Of a stretch of 55,067 bases of DNA, positions 48,401 to 50,240 are shown one piece after another. This DNA comes from Priapulus caudatus (taxonomy: Eukaryota > Priapulida > Priapulimorpha > Priapulimorphida > Priapulidae). The stretch lies in the NCBI RefSeq assembly GCF_000485595.1, contig NW_014577302.1, positions 278,903 to 333,969 of the forward strand, written 5' to 3'. Each line of letters starts with the position of its first letter. Within the stretch, counting starts at the first letter, position 1. The position numbers and the translations under genes were made by a program. The notes under the pieces were generated by a model, which searched no databases, was not told the origin of the DNA, and saw nothing but the letters and a program-made list of their open reading frames with translations.

Positions 48401-49124
48401 CCATCATGCCTCTTAAGGGTGTGATTATGGAGCGTGAAAAGTCCCCCTATGGTGTTCTAGGGGAGTCATTAGTAGTCCTCCTGTACTTTTCAAATCTGAA
48501 AGCCTGCAATCCATGAAACAAATCCTGATTATCTGTTAACCTAATATCTCTATGGTACGGCCGTGTCATAGTATTAGATTTGCAAGAAAGAAACACGTTT
48601 TATCCTTATTATATATTAAATTCCCTGTGATTTCCCCATACCTGTATCAAAAACGAAGCGAGCACTGAAAGTCAGGTACTATAGATAAATGTGTATTTGA
48701 GCATCCTAAATGTTTGAAATGCACAATATATCCCAAGTGTATGTTTAAGAGTGCGTGATCTATAATTATACAGTATTAGATTTGCAAAAAATATGGTTGT
48801 AGAGTAGATTTAACATTAATCAAATGCAGTTATCCACAATGCAATGTTAAAACATTGTCAATATTAGGAGATAACATAGAAAGACATTTAAAGATATTTA
48901 AAATTATATTGCATTTATTAGAAATATTGCCTGAAATCTATTTTTGTTTTCTGTTAAGGGGTGGCTACAGACTGGTTCCAGACAGATGTGAATTCTGGCA
49001 GGGTCAGTCAAGCAGGTTACATGACAGGATACTCTTTTTACGTGGTAACTCTGTAAAAGAGTTTGATTATTCTAAACTGTCTCAAGGGGAGAACAGTTGG
49101 TGCTACTGTCGACTCTTCCCATAG
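1649..49124 (+). CDS. PNPO: Pyridoxine/pyridoxamine 5'-phosphate oxidase, split over six exons
   Basis: FMN enzyme that oxidises pyridoxine 5'-phosphate or pyridoxamine 5'-phosphate to pyridoxal 5'-phosphate, the last step of vitamin B6 salvage; normally a cytosolic homodimer. Exons 1649-1805, 2049-2148, 2306-2359, 13374-13502, 47292-47365 and 48959-49124 join in phase to about 225 residues from the Met at 1651, close to the E. coli length and the human core. Seen in order: MRIPY N-terminal helix region, LATSSR, the [11 protein letters not shown] strand, [36 protein letters not shown], and SSRLHDRI, which holds the conserved Arg/His of the substrate site. The gene spans 47.5 kb because introns 3 and 4 are packed with mobile elements. 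An upstream N-terminal exon may exist, since exon 1 opens behind an acceptor at 1647-1648. All visible junctions keep frame, so the gene looks functional. Confidence 0.93.
2049..2148 (+). CDS. PNPO: PNPO exon 2
   Basis: One base plus 33 codons between ttttcag and gtacgt. It encodes [11 protein letters not shown] and [10 protein letters not shown], matching the FMN phosphate-binding strand and the SRKGKEL segment of known PNPO enzymes. The first base completes the Arg codon started in exon 1. Confidence 0.92.
2306..2359 (+). CDS. PNPO: PNPO exon 3
   Basis: Exactly 18 codons between attag and gtatgt. It encodes [18 protein letters not shown], equivalent to the family's SNP..ASLVFYWEPL strand. 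It is followed by the 11.0-kb intron 3. Confidence 0.92.
2360..2904. other. PNPO: Start of PNPO intron 3, no feature seen
   Basis: AT-rich intronic sequence between exon 3 and the first mobile element. No coding similarity or repeat structure noticed. Confidence 0.6.
3110..3348 (+). pseudogene. P2X purinoceptor 7-like domain protein, 5' part
   Basis: The ATG at 3110 opens [10 protein letters not shown], then an acidic Ser/Asp-rich stretch, a [11 protein letters not shown] segment and a charged helix. This N-terminus is typical of the invertebrate proteins annotated as P2X7-like intracellular-domain proteins. The frame is cut at VDKYW by the hAT insertion at 3349 and resumes at 5013. The left inverted repeat ends 27 bases before this ATG, so the repeat could supply the promoter. 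The frame decays after about 5100. Confidence 0.6.
3349..5012 (-). mobile_element. hAT transposon, internally deleted, nested in the TTAA element
   Basis: Termini are CAGGGCCCTAGCTA at the left and its imperfect complement TAGCGAGGGCCCTG at the right, with CTGGTG repeated outside both ends (3343-3348, 5013-5018). hAT elements usually make 8-bp duplications; eight bases match if one mismatch is allowed. The insertion point falls inside the W-C codons of the P2X7-like frame, which gives independent proof of the boundary. Inside are a remnant of the transposase C-terminus, (ACGC)n microsatellite at about 3806-3845 and 4060-4145, and GC-rich filler. Confidence 0.8.
3493..3780 (-). pseudogene. hAT transposase C-terminal dimerisation region
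   Basis: The 95-codon - strand frame contains [21 protein letters not shown], then LR.HL...SV.DIL and EGP...FDFEKC...W. This is the conserved hAT dimerisation block (S-x-x-x-E-R-x-F-S ... K-T-x-x-R-N-x-L) as in ZNF862-like hAT proteins. The catalytic N-terminal two thirds are missing, so this copy cannot encode an active transposase. Confidence 0.75.
5013..5130 (+). pseudogene. P2X7-like domain, 3' part beyond the hAT insertion
   Basis: Directly after the hAT right end the interrupted frame resumes with a Cys-rich segment including [14 protein letters not shown]. This is the diagnostic P2X7-like signature (W-C-x-C, then M-x-T-x-x-E-C-x-C-C). The reading frame then degenerates before the right inverted repeat. 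A zinc-binding fold is known for the P2X7 cytoplasmic domain; the invertebrate stand-alone proteins have no assigned function that I know of. Confidence 0.55.
5533..6045. other. Intronic sequence, nothing recognised
   Basis: An 80-codon ORF at 5547-5789 has no family resemblance I can see. The rest is AT-rich intron. Confidence 0.5.
6054..6283. mobile_element. Short inverted-repeat MITE
   Basis: Imperfect inverted repeats of about 48 bp contain CTATGTCCCTCAGGGTAC near the left end and the complement near 6230-6275. The centre is a further hairpin (CTAGGGAGT ... ACTCCCTAG). AATGCAGC occurs directly outside both ends (6046-6053, 6284-6291) and may be an 8-bp target duplication, though the outermost bases of the repeats do not match well. 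A single end of the same family is at about 53564-53611. Confidence 0.65.
6300..6566 (+). repeat. Probable LTR remnant and primer-binding site
   Basis: Sequence ending ctacactaca at 6566 is followed after one base by TGGCGACCGAGTG, which looks like a tRNA primer-binding site (the start resembles the complement of a Ser tRNA 3' end). A Gag frame starts immediately downstream. No second copy of the LTR was found, and its 5' boundary is a guess. Confidence 0.4.
6568..7416 (+). pseudogene. Ty3/Gypsy Gag with zinc knuckle and start of protease
   Basis: Frame 1 (to 7099) has the capsid pattern of metazoan Mag/K02A2.6-like Gypsy elements: [11 protein letters not shown], then [23 protein letters not shown] and [16 protein letters not shown], then [14 protein letters not shown] frameshift near 7000-7060 moves to a second frame with the knuckle [14 protein letters not shown] (CX2CX4HX4C), a degenerate second knuckle, and [12 protein letters not shown], the retropepsin active-site triplet. 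Coding stops at 7416; no RT or integrase follows. A 5'-end fragment of a dead element. Confidence 0.75.
7417..8140. repeat. Purine-rich (GAGA/GAAGAC) low-complexity tract
   Basis: The + strand at about 7560-8000 is dominated by GAGAGA, GACGAAGAACGATGG and similar units, including a roughly 27-bp unit repeated about three times at 7708-7800. ORFs in several frames on both strands are by-products of this composition (Arg/Glu-rich or Ser/Leu-rich). Confidence 0.75.
8291..8447 (+). repeat. Left pseudo-LTR of the Penelope-like element
   Basis: 157 bp, repeated at 10272-10428 with a handful of substitutions. It begins actctgtattaggc and ends near tacaaccat. It includes the ribozyme at 8294-8360 and then AT-rich sequence with TATTATTGAGCACTC. 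Confidence 0.85.
8294..8360 (+). ncRNA. Type I hammerhead ribozyme, left copy
   Basis: Core CUGAUGA at 8306-8312 and GAAA at 8335-8338. Stem II is GUGUGGAGC/GCUCCACAC (nine perfect pairs, loop ACUC). Stem III is the short hairpin ACAG/CUGU with a 2-nt loop, closed by the A15.1-U16.1 pair. The predicted cleavage site is after A8348 (GUA). Stem I pairs GCA with UGC and, beyond an internal loop, CUGU (8294-8297) with ACAG (8357-8360). All invariant core nucleotides are present. A short stem III is typical of Penelope and SINE hammerheads. Confidence 0.88.
8580..10260 (+). pseudogene. Penelope-like reverse transcriptase ORF, endonuclease missing
   Basis: Fragments in shifting frames run in order. 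First [16 protein letters not shown] and [12 protein letters not shown] (finger motifs). Then [12 protein letters not shown] near 9235-9270 (motif A Asp), then MGSFHGAE, then [10 protein letters not shown] near 9505-9550 (catalytic DD). Then [20 protein letters not shown] and SNHPP in the 9450-9791 frame. After these come [34 protein letters not shown] and the CNC...C linker at 9929-10240, then VYKATV. In related elements the next residues open the GIY-YIG domain; here the right pseudo-LTR begins instead. Several stop codons and frameshifts make it non-coding today. Confidence 0.82.
10272..10428 (+). repeat. Right pseudo-LTR of the Penelope-like element
   Basis: Direct copy of 8291-8447, including the full ribozyme. 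It abuts the truncated ORF on the left and an AT microsatellite on the right. Confidence 0.85.
10275..10341 (+). ncRNA. Type I hammerhead ribozyme, right copy
   Basis: Identical to the left copy across the core, stems and loops: CUGAUGA, the nine-pair stem II with ACUC loop, GAAA and the short stem III. Predicted cleavage is after A10329. Stem I is closed by CUGU 10275-10278 with ACAG 10338-10341. Complete conservation between copies, against a decayed ORF, suggests either recent insertion or constraint on the ribozyme. Confidence 0.88.
10429..12114. other. AT-rich intron, no gene seen
   Basis: Starts with (TA)/(TTTA) repeats to about 10470. The rest is unique-looking AT-rich sequence with no coding similarity. 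A TGACGTCA-rich patch lies near 11550. TTGGTGCCGTGACCGGGC, read on the - strand at 12114-12097, looks like a retroelement primer-binding site belonging to the adjacent LTR. Confidence 0.5.
12115..12952 (-). repeat. LTR with adjoining primer-binding site, - strand element fragment
   Basis: On the - strand the segment starts TGTCACAAGTGAGGGG and ends CAGCCTTACA (TG...CA ends). It is followed one base later by TGGTGCCGTGACCGGG, a plausible tRNA primer-binding site. That arrangement is a 5' LTR followed by its internal region. No gag or pol is recognisable to the left (10.4-12.1 kb) and no second LTR was found, so the element is truncated or decayed. Superfamily (Gypsy or Bel/Pao) not determined. 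Confidence 0.45.
12983..13311. mobile_element. Foldback MITE, TCAAGAGCTAATAA family, copy 1
   Basis: Begins TCAAGAGCTAATAATAC and ends with the degenerate complement TATTATTAGCTATTGA. The inner arms pair over about 35 bp (CTGCTTGTCTCTACG...CCTAGGCTGAGA against 13215-13250). The same inner arm sequence (AAAACAAGACCAA...CTTGTC) is present in the 808-bp relative at 45319-46126. It lies 62 bp upstream of PNPO exon 4. Confidence 0.8.
13374..13502 (+). CDS. PNPO: PNPO exon 4, isolated between large introns
   Basis: Exactly 43 codons between cattgcag and gtcagt. It encodes [11 protein letters not shown], then [19 protein letters not shown], which aligns without gaps to the human VRVEGPV...YFHSRP..SQIGAVVS region. 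It sits 62 bases after the end of a MITE and is the only host coding sequence between 2.4 and 47.3 kb. Confidence 0.93.
13503..14825. other. Start of PNPO intron 4: simple repeats, no gene
   Basis: Contains pure (TA)n at about 14166-14218 and (GTGC)n near 14305-14350. The - strand ORF at 14259-14666 has no family resemblance and includes translated microsatellite. Confidence 0.6.
14840..16490 (-). pseudogene. Decayed Ty3/Gypsy pol fragment (protease-to-RT region)
   Basis: Read on the - strand from right to left. At 16300-16490 is a degenerate protease-like region, then a spacer. At 15351-15819 is the pre-RT linker [20 protein letters not shown] followed by IGTEIEDML and GSPIVLVNN (start of RT fingers). 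At 14840-15025 are [17 protein letters not shown] and FLGQVVSGG (end of the RT palm/thumb). The catalytic YxDD block between them is lost. The gag-side remainder lies beyond the insertion at 16525-18208 (frame at 18150-18350). Confidence 0.75.
15340..15870. repeat. ~280-bp tandem duplication inside the Gypsy pol fragment
   Basis: The segment around 15340-15590 (gcatgtc...aatttc...ctgtctattgaaagg ... gggctttaatctagcatc) is repeated at about 15645-15870, with roughly 10% differences and an intact junction. The pre-RT linker is therefore encoded twice. Divergence between copies suggests the duplication predates the decay of the fragment. Confidence 0.8.
16650..16780 (+). pseudogene. THAP domain start of the ISL2EU-like transposase
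   Basis: The ATG at 16650 opens [23 protein letters not shown], a typical THAP N-terminus (CxxxxC, then the F-P segment). The frame is lost after about 25 residues and runs into the DDE part in a different frame, probably because the intervening DNA was deleted. Confidence 0.65.
16807..17142 (+). pseudogene. DDE_Tnp_4-type transposase fragment
   Basis: The 111-codon frame includes [19 protein letters not shown] (first catalytic Asp), [18 protein letters not shown] and [17 protein letters not shown] (second Asp). These are the hallmark blocks of the nuclease domain shared by ISL2EU/PIF-like transposases. The region that should hold the ADRGF block and last acidic residue is altered ([15 protein letters not shown]) and the frame ends early. 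Not functional. Confidence 0.78.
17256..18110. repeat. 86-bp satellite, five copies around a microsatellite
   Basis: A unit starting caataaacatattacataac and including CTCAGCACACACAAAAG and CACCCACTTCACATATG occurs at about 17256, 17339, 17426, 17967 and 18053. The units are nearly identical. The array is interrupted between copies 3 and 4 by (ACGC)n. The repetition lies inside the ISL2EU-like element. Confidence 0.88.
17488..17882. repeat. (ACGC)n microsatellite with longer period
   Basis: About 390 bp of CACGCACGCA units with periodic TACGTG/TACGTAC variants, giving higher-order copies such as CACGGGTACGTACACACGCA repeated twice (about 17686 and 17758). Long Cys/Arg/Thr-rich ORFs here on both strands are not genes. 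Confidence 0.92.
18209..19354. other. Gypsy remainder, CT repeat and unique intron
   Basis: 18209-18350 continues the Gypsy fragment on the - strand. 18360-18600 is Ser/Leu-rich (CT)n mixed with a diverged repeat GAGCTCATGGCC(A/G)AA (about 18495 and 18535). 18730-18740 is a C-run. 18760-19354 shows no feature up to the next LTR. Confidence 0.6.
19355..20229 (-). repeat. 3' LTR of the env-bearing Gypsy element
   Basis: 875 bp; + strand ends TGAAATAAAGCGT and CACTGTTACA. It aligns along its whole length with 29964-30873, apart from indels (for example extra sequence near 19680-19710 here, and a duplicated CCACTGGCTGTGATGCCTC in the other LTR). The AATAAA at 19358-19363 is on the + strand, not the element's sense strand. 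Confidence 0.93.
20230..20242 (-). promoter_or_regulatory. Polypurine tract
   Basis: On the - strand GTGGGGGGAGTGA ends exactly at the first base of the 3' LTR, as expected for the plus-strand primer of a retroelement. Confidence 0.8.
20530..20665. repeat. 13-bp minisatellite (ATGGAAATTGTAG)n
   Basis: About nine to ten head-to-tail 13-bp units with single-base variants, between the 3' LTR and env. Short ORFs read as repeated HLQFPSTIS-like peptides are artefacts. Confidence 0.9.
21150..21690 (-). pseudogene. env: Env C-terminal part, separate frame
   Basis: A 176-codon frame follows the main env ORF downstream and is separated by a frame break in 21690-21900. It has scattered Cys, Asn-x-Ser/Thr sites and a hydrophobic [11 protein letters not shown] segment. 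It plausibly continues the ectodomain. I see no clear C-terminal membrane anchor before the frame ends at 21150, so the anchor is either decayed or in another frame. Confidence 0.5.
21900..22907 (-). CDS. env: Env-like fusion protein of the Gypsy element (F-protein type)
   Basis: 335 codons, the longest single open frame in the window. A furin-type RSKR lies at residues 103-106. It is followed by a Gly/hydrophobic segment with [10 protein letters not shown] and then an acidic DEED, the layout found after the cleavage site of baculovirus F and insect errantivirus Env proteins. Heptad-like helices (about 125-270) follow, as expected for a class I fusion subunit. The role in such families is a membrane-fusion glycoprotein allowing extracellular spread. 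The upstream part (to about 23080) and the C-terminal part lie in other frames, so no complete Env is encoded. Assignment rests on the cleavage-site neighbourhood and position between integrase and LTR. Confidence 0.72.
   Translation of the reverse strand: MAATQGAVFVLKWSMAITQSTWALAFTLEIQPITDYMNGIDRQIRYLLKERPSRHDNTTDPSLRRVQNTVQEFVESHAITFLLKYKHLVNRLEGLTSMFVKQRSKRSLLPFMGKIEKFLYVTADEEDIARLDLRLSQFQLSQDAFQHALEDRLNVFNITHTQVQLNRATINDLIDGTDYLHTFLNWVSHRLDRLAASTDDKLSTLSRLQSTTDAIMMALHDITSVIAGLEQALSDLLAGKLAISLTPPAQLRTLLRAIKDTLPDYLALAGDIEEGILYYYDLMKTVVVPSATSFHVLTFLPLKHVGQIFDVYQVIPTPVFIPNSTAYVYYDISPQ
23380..23810 (-). pseudogene. Region between integrase and env (C-terminal integrase extension)
   Basis: Just downstream of the integrase core the - strand reads [14 protein letters not shown]-like sequence near 23760-23810. 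This is the usual post-integrase beta domain of Gypsy pol (GD.V...D). A charged tail in the 23380-23706 frame ([20 protein letters not shown]) follows. No chromodomain is evident. Confidence 0.5.
23815..24291 (-). pseudogene. pol: Integrase catalytic core, 3' part
   Basis: Contains [10 protein letters not shown] (second catalytic Asp, about 24240) and [16 protein letters not shown] (catalytic Glu near 24132), with the expected 35-residue DX35E spacing. It continues [31 protein letters not shown], the GPF-type tail found in Gypsy integrases. Open from 24291 to 23815. The upstream half of the core is in a different frame. Confidence 0.85.
24346..24752 (-). pseudogene. pol: Integrase zinc-binding domain and start of core
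   Basis: The frame from 24752 has an HH-CC type region: [16 protein letters not shown], then a break. The overlapping frame at 24346-24552 continues [13 protein letters not shown] (the CC pair), then [22 protein letters not shown] (first catalytic Asp). A frameshift near 24540 separates them. Confidence 0.8.
25005..25467 (-). pseudogene. pol: RNase H domain
   Basis: [24 protein letters not shown] carries the first RNase H Asp. [27 protein letters not shown] carries the Glu. In a second frame [11 protein letters not shown] and [11 protein letters not shown] carry the remaining acidic residues. A frame break near 25215 splits the domain. Confidence 0.88.
25490..26746 (-). pseudogene. pol: Reverse transcriptase, interrupted by a MITE
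   Basis: Fingers at 26555-26746: [27 protein letters not shown]. Palm in the 26149-26475 frame: [15 protein letters not shown] and catalytic [10 protein letters not shown] (about 26397). At 26278 the frame enters the TTAA MITE. Thumb sequence resumes on the other side at 25723: [22 protein letters not shown]. The reconstructed order is that of a standard Gypsy RT; extra frameshifts exist on both sides. Confidence 0.88.
25724..26277. mobile_element. 554-bp TTAA MITE, copy 1, inside RT
   Basis: Bounded by TTAA on both sides (25724-25727, 26274-26277) with 12-bp inverted termini CACGTTCAACGC (one end mutated). Near the right end the 14-bp palindrome ACGAGTATACTCGT occurs twice with slight variation, followed by a T-run. 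The interruption of the RT frame exactly at the TTAA shows it inserted after the Gypsy element. Size, TTAA target and lack of coding fit a piggyBac-type non-autonomous element. Confidence 0.9.
27095..27445 (-). pseudogene. pol: Pol spacer between protease and RT
   Basis: A 116-codon frame in the expected place between retropepsin and RT ([23 protein letters not shown]). Gypsy elements carry a poorly conserved linker here; no specific domain is recognised. Confidence 0.5.
27449..27850 (-). pseudogene. pol: Retropepsin-type aspartic protease
   Basis: The 133-codon frame has [19 protein letters not shown], the active-site D-S-G-A and flanking hydrophobics. It also has [13 protein letters not shown], equivalent to the retropepsin ILG-x-D/N segment. 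Length and position just after the zinc knuckle fit a Gypsy protease. Confidence 0.85.
27920..28427 (-). pseudogene. gag: Gag: capsid end and CCHC zinc knuckle
   Basis: The 28218-28427 frame ([44 protein letters not shown]) is the C-terminal capsid pattern of Gypsy Gag. Further downstream on the - strand, at about 27980-27936, is [14 protein letters not shown], a perfect CX2CX4HX4C knuckle. Frames are broken between them. Confidence 0.75.
28665..29060. repeat. CTG/CAG trinucleotide-rich tract
   Basis: About 28930-29030 is an interrupted (GCTGCTGAT)n array, translated as poly-Gln on the - strand and poly-Leu on the + strand. It lies where the 5' part of gag would be expected, so a Gln-rich Gag N-terminus is possible, but no Gag similarity is visible. 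Confidence 0.7.
29174..29727. mobile_element. 554-bp TTAA MITE, copy 2, opposite orientation
   Basis: Same length and termini as copy 1, including TTAA at both ends (29174-29177, 29724-29727) and CACGTTCAACGC inverted ends. The palindrome ACGAGTATACTCGT occurs twice near the left end. Sequence identity to copy 1 (reverse-complemented) is high throughout, with scattered substitutions. Confidence 0.92.
29944..29962 (-). promoter_or_regulatory. Primer-binding site
   Basis: On the - strand TGGCACCGTTCGATCAAGG begins one base after the 5' LTR. A TGG start is required to pair with a tRNA CCA end; I could not name the tRNA. Confidence 0.65.
29964..30873 (-). repeat. 5' LTR of the env-bearing Gypsy element
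   Basis: 910 bp; same ends as the 3' LTR. It contains a short internal duplication (GCCACTGGCTGTGATGCCTC twice near 30450-30505) that the other LTR lacks. The flanking AATG completes the target duplication. Confidence 0.93.
31233..31955. repeat. Left inverted repeat with insertion
   Basis: 31233 to about 31615 and 31903-31955 match the right repeat in inverse orientation. The match includes CCCCCTGGCGGCCGTGGCGG and GATTAATTAACATATTT-like blocks. 31616-31902 is extra AT-rich sequence with no counterpart at the right. Confidence 0.85.
31971..35017 (-). pseudogene. FEN1/XPG-like nuclease with C-terminal CXC region, frameshifted
   Basis: A widespread uncharacterised metazoan protein read in pieces from 35017 to 31971. 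N-part: [12 protein letters not shown] and [17 protein letters not shown]. Middle: [10 protein letters not shown] (other frame), [21 protein letters not shown] and [13 protein letters not shown]. Then [10 protein letters not shown] and [14 protein letters not shown]. The C-part, open at 32753-31971, resembles the XPG catalytic core: EEADSR just upstream (compare the family's E-x-E-A), [11 protein letters not shown] (about 32690, compare the D-x-D strand) and [19 protein letters not shown] (about 32516, compare the G-x-D ... G-I-G-x-K H2TH motif). The tail [15 protein letters not shown]...C.C is a CXC-like zinc cluster. The nuclease assignment is my motif comparison, not known family annotation. 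Confidence 0.7.
35046..35467. repeat. Right inverted repeat of the nuclease element
   Basis: Complementary to the left repeat, with few differences over the outer 380 bp, including the GGCCGCCACGGCCGCCAGG block. The inner part (35046-35100) pairs with 31903-31955. Confidence 0.88.
35803..36340 (+). pseudogene. Transposase-like protein, N-terminal part
   Basis: Begins [20 protein letters not shown] (an upstream in-frame Met exists at 35794). An acidic region follows, then a Cys-containing module [17 protein letters not shown] and [17 protein letters not shown]. This CxC...C plus L-D-x-x-x-x-G-x-L arrangement is the usual N-terminus of the DNCxGQNKN family, which I remember as a DUF7869-like transposon protein. 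An A-run at 36290-36299 causes the frame break. Confidence 0.6.
36345..36761 (+). pseudogene. Transposase-like protein, middle part
   Basis: Continues after a frameshift: [20 protein letters not shown], then [41 protein letters not shown] and [20 protein letters not shown]. These correspond to the family's C-x-x-x-F..., R-x-H-G-x-x-G and L-P-G-R blocks. After a further break near 36760 the frame resumes and reaches QVHYPCNAL at about 36990, where the TA element interrupts it. Confidence 0.65.
37000..38837. mobile_element. 1.84-kb TA-flanked non-coding element
   Basis: Inverted ends AGCCACTTCGTAGTTACGCA (37000) and its complement with one mismatch (ends 38837), with TA on each side (36998-36999, 38838-38839). 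The interior is very AT-rich with no recognisable gene. It splits the transposase-like frame between QVHYPCNAL and [10 protein letters not shown]-type sequence, which proves insertion. TA duplication suggests Tc1/mariner or PIF-type mobilisation. A diverged copy of its right end (ACTGGCTTATAG, with CAAATGACCTAT upstream) occurs at about 49577-49646. Confidence 0.82.
38843..39316 (+). pseudogene. Transposase-like protein, catalytic-type part
   Basis: After the inserted element the protein resumes with a Y-F-K-T-A-R-K-C segment near 38850. The long frame reads [65 protein letters not shown]-x-G-Q-N-K and G-H-T-K-F-x-P-D are the signature blocks of this family and probably an RNase H-like active-site region (inference). 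Confidence 0.75.
39660..39755 (+). pseudogene. C-terminal CCHC zinc knuckle of the transposase-like protein
   Basis: A short frame reading [19 protein letters not shown] followed by a stop. CX2CX4HX4C is perfect. It lies where the C-terminus of the transposase-like protein is expected. Confidence 0.6.
40080..41555. other. AT-rich intron, no gene recognised
   Basis: No coding similarity or repeat structure was recognised. A - strand ORF of 95 codons (40614-40901) has no resemblance to known families. Confidence 0.5.
41718..41852 (+). pseudogene. THAP-like domain fragment
   Basis: Reads [21 protein letters not shown] and then [17 protein letters not shown]. This has the CxxxxC, the F-x-F/R-L-P segment and the Q-G-x-x-T-x-x-x-x-x-x-R-R helix of the type found in invertebrate transposon-associated THAP proteins. 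Ends without the distal C-x2-H part, so a partial domain. Confidence 0.6.
41942..42352 (-). pseudogene. SWIM zinc-finger exon fragment
   Basis: Residues [25 protein letters not shown] (42172-42098) give the SWIM motif C-x-C-x7-C-x-H, preceded by RVMHSQS and followed by [11 protein letters not shown]. These surround the SWIM finger in the transposon-like SWIM/YqaJ-nuclease proteins common in invertebrates. The YqaJ nuclease part is not present. Family call good, product non-functional. Confidence 0.7.
43079..45312. other. Intronic sequence, no gene recognised
   Basis: ORFs at 43592-43966 (-), 44564-44761 (-) and 44932-45144 (+) show no family resemblance. The stretch near 44400-44800 has relatively balanced composition and might be old coding transposon sequence, but I cannot support that. 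Confidence 0.5.
45319..46126. mobile_element. 808-bp foldback element, TCAAGAGCTAATAA family, copy 2
   Basis: Starts TCAAGAGCTAATAAACACC and ends with the complement ...GCTCTTG. CTAATA lies directly outside both ends (45313-45318, 46127-46132). The arms pair over about 250-280 bp: blocks such as AATAGTGCTATTTCACGG, GCAGAATTCTTTGCT, CAATATTCACTA and CTTCTCGCCTTTT occur in both arms. No coding capacity. Related to 12983-13311 and 54844-54935. Confidence 0.88.
46133..47291. other. PNPO: Last part of PNPO intron 4
   Basis: No recognisable gene. Contains AT-rich hairpin-prone sequence at about 46965-47035. The ORF at 46170-46388 (-) is unassigned. Confidence 0.5.
47292..47365 (+). CDS. PNPO: PNPO exon 5
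   Basis: 24 codons plus 2 bases between tttaacag and gtaagt. It encodes [17 protein letters not shown] and then PLPAT, equivalent to the helix and P-K-P-x-W loop ahead of the last domain. The split Trp codon (TG|G) is completed by exon 6. Confidence 0.92.
47697..48330. mobile_element. hAT-type MITE in PNPO intron 5
   Basis: Left end CAGGGCTCAATTTTAA, right end complement CAGTGCTCAATTTTAAG. Subterminal inverted TTGTCCGG motifs occur near both ends. Flanking 8-mers ACCCTTCG and CGCCTTCG match at 6 of 8. 634 bp, non-coding. CAG-G/T-G ends and an 8-bp duplication are hAT features. Confidence 0.7.
48959..49124 (+). CDS. PNPO: PNPO exon 6 with stop codon
   Basis: Follows a pyrimidine-rich acceptor ending ttaag. 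It encodes [23 protein letters not shown] and a C-terminus ending RLFP, then TAG at 49122-49124. EFWQGQ and the RLHDR motif are the signature of the PNPO C-terminal domain. The final aromatic-x-x-Arg-Leu-x-Pro matches the usual end of the family. Confidence 0.94.
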
Positions 49125-49136
49125 GCAAGACATAGT

Positions 49137-49142
49137 AATAAA
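49137..49142 (+). promoter_or_regulatory. PNPO: Poly(A) signal of PNPO
   Basis: AATAAA 13 bases after the PNPO stop codon. It suggests a very short 3' UTR. An alternative downstream signal cannot be excluded. Confidence 0.55.
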
Positions 49143-49572
49143 CGAATACTAAGCCTATTAATATCTGCAGGGGTACATGAGTTATAGTTTTATTTGCTTA
49201 GATTCGGTAGGACTCATGATAGTGACATGGCAATTTTCCGCAGATCTGTGAGAAAATTAAGGGGGTGGGATAAGAATTTACTTTAGTTCATATATTAGGA
49301 ATTACGAAGGCGTCTTCCAAACCACATCACGATTGTAAATTTCTATATTCTTTCCAGAATAACTATAAGCAAGACAAACATGAGCATAAGCATAATTTCT
49401 ATCAAATCATACAAGACGCTTCTATGTATGTAATCTGCTGGAACCCAAACGAAAACAAAAACAGATATGGAACAAAAGAGAAATTTAATGTAGTTTATTT
49501 TCACTACAGTAGCATTAGAACGACACAGATGCATGCGCATGTGTAATGTGCGGTCGAAAATACGAAATGTTT
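49143..49572. other. Region just 3' of PNPO, nothing recognised
   Basis: AT-rich intergenic sequence; a short - strand ORF (49343-49540) is hydrophobic but unassigned. Confidence 0.5.
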
Positions 49573-49576
49573 TTTC

Positions 49577-49935
49577 TCAAATGACCTATCCCGGAAGAAT
49601 TCGTGGCAAAGTTCCCGCATGCACAGACTGTAATTATGAACTGGCTTATAGTCGCGCTGACAGGGCGCGATTATTTAAATTTTCTTGATGCGACCGGCGT
49701 GCGAGAGCAGAATGGCGAGACTGCATTTGCACTGGGCCGCCAAATCATTGCAATAGTGAGCACAGGCACTTGGAGCGTTTCAATAAAATATAATGCTAAA
49801 TAAATACGAAATCTATTTACTACCAAAGTCTTAATGTTTCTCTACTCGGTTTCGCCTATTATTGCCACCGATTTCCTGTAAATGCCAGGCTAATGCTCCT
49901 CTGCAACACATACAGCGCATGCACGATGCCACACA
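49577..49935. repeat. Composite remnant related to the 37.0-kb and 41.6-kb elements
   Basis: 49577-49646 resembles the right end of the TA element (CAAATGACCTAT ... GGCTTATAG). 49770-49930 resembles 41825-41990 (CTTGGAGC.TTTCAATAAA, TTTACTACCAA.GTCTTAATGTTT, TGCTCCTCTGCAACACA). Both are partial and diverged. Confidence 0.65.
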
Positions 49936-49992
49936 CTGACACATATGTAAATAGTGCCTGTGATAGTGATCGTCTGTGAAGCACAATATTCT

Positions 49993-50240
49993 GTCTACGG
50001 CCATACCATGCTGAAAGCACTGGTTCTCGTCCGATCACCGAAGTTAAGCAGCGTCGGGCCCGATTAGTACTTGGATGGGTGACCGCCTGGGAATGGGCCA
50101 CGACCCCCCTGGGTACTAGTCTGAGGTCGTTGAGAAGCTCGATCACCACCACCTTCGTGGTGATCAGGACGCCGGCCCTCTGCGGAGTGTGAAAGTGTCG
50201 TCTGCTTGTGCGCGGGTGTGTCCTAAATCTAGACCGTTTC
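49993..50240 (+). mobile_element. 5S rRNA-derived SINE (or 5S pseudogene)
   Basis: 49993-50094 matches eukaryotic 5S rRNA: GTCTACGGCCATACCA start, AGTTAAGCAGCGTCGGGC (A-box), GATTAGTACTTGGATGGGTGA and CCGCCTGGGAAT (C-box). Thus the pol III internal promoter is kept. The true 5S 3' end that should pair with GTCTACGGC is replaced by GGGCCACGACCCC. A body with hairpin GATCACCAC/GTGGTGATC follows. Loss of stem I with retained promoter fits a SINE3-type 5S SINE better than a functional gene. The 3' boundary is estimated. Confidence 0.75.

Noticed and set aside
49993-50112. Functional 5S rRNA gene
   Set aside because: The 3' strand of stem I is missing and the sequence diverges after GGGAAT, so the RNA could not fold as 5S.
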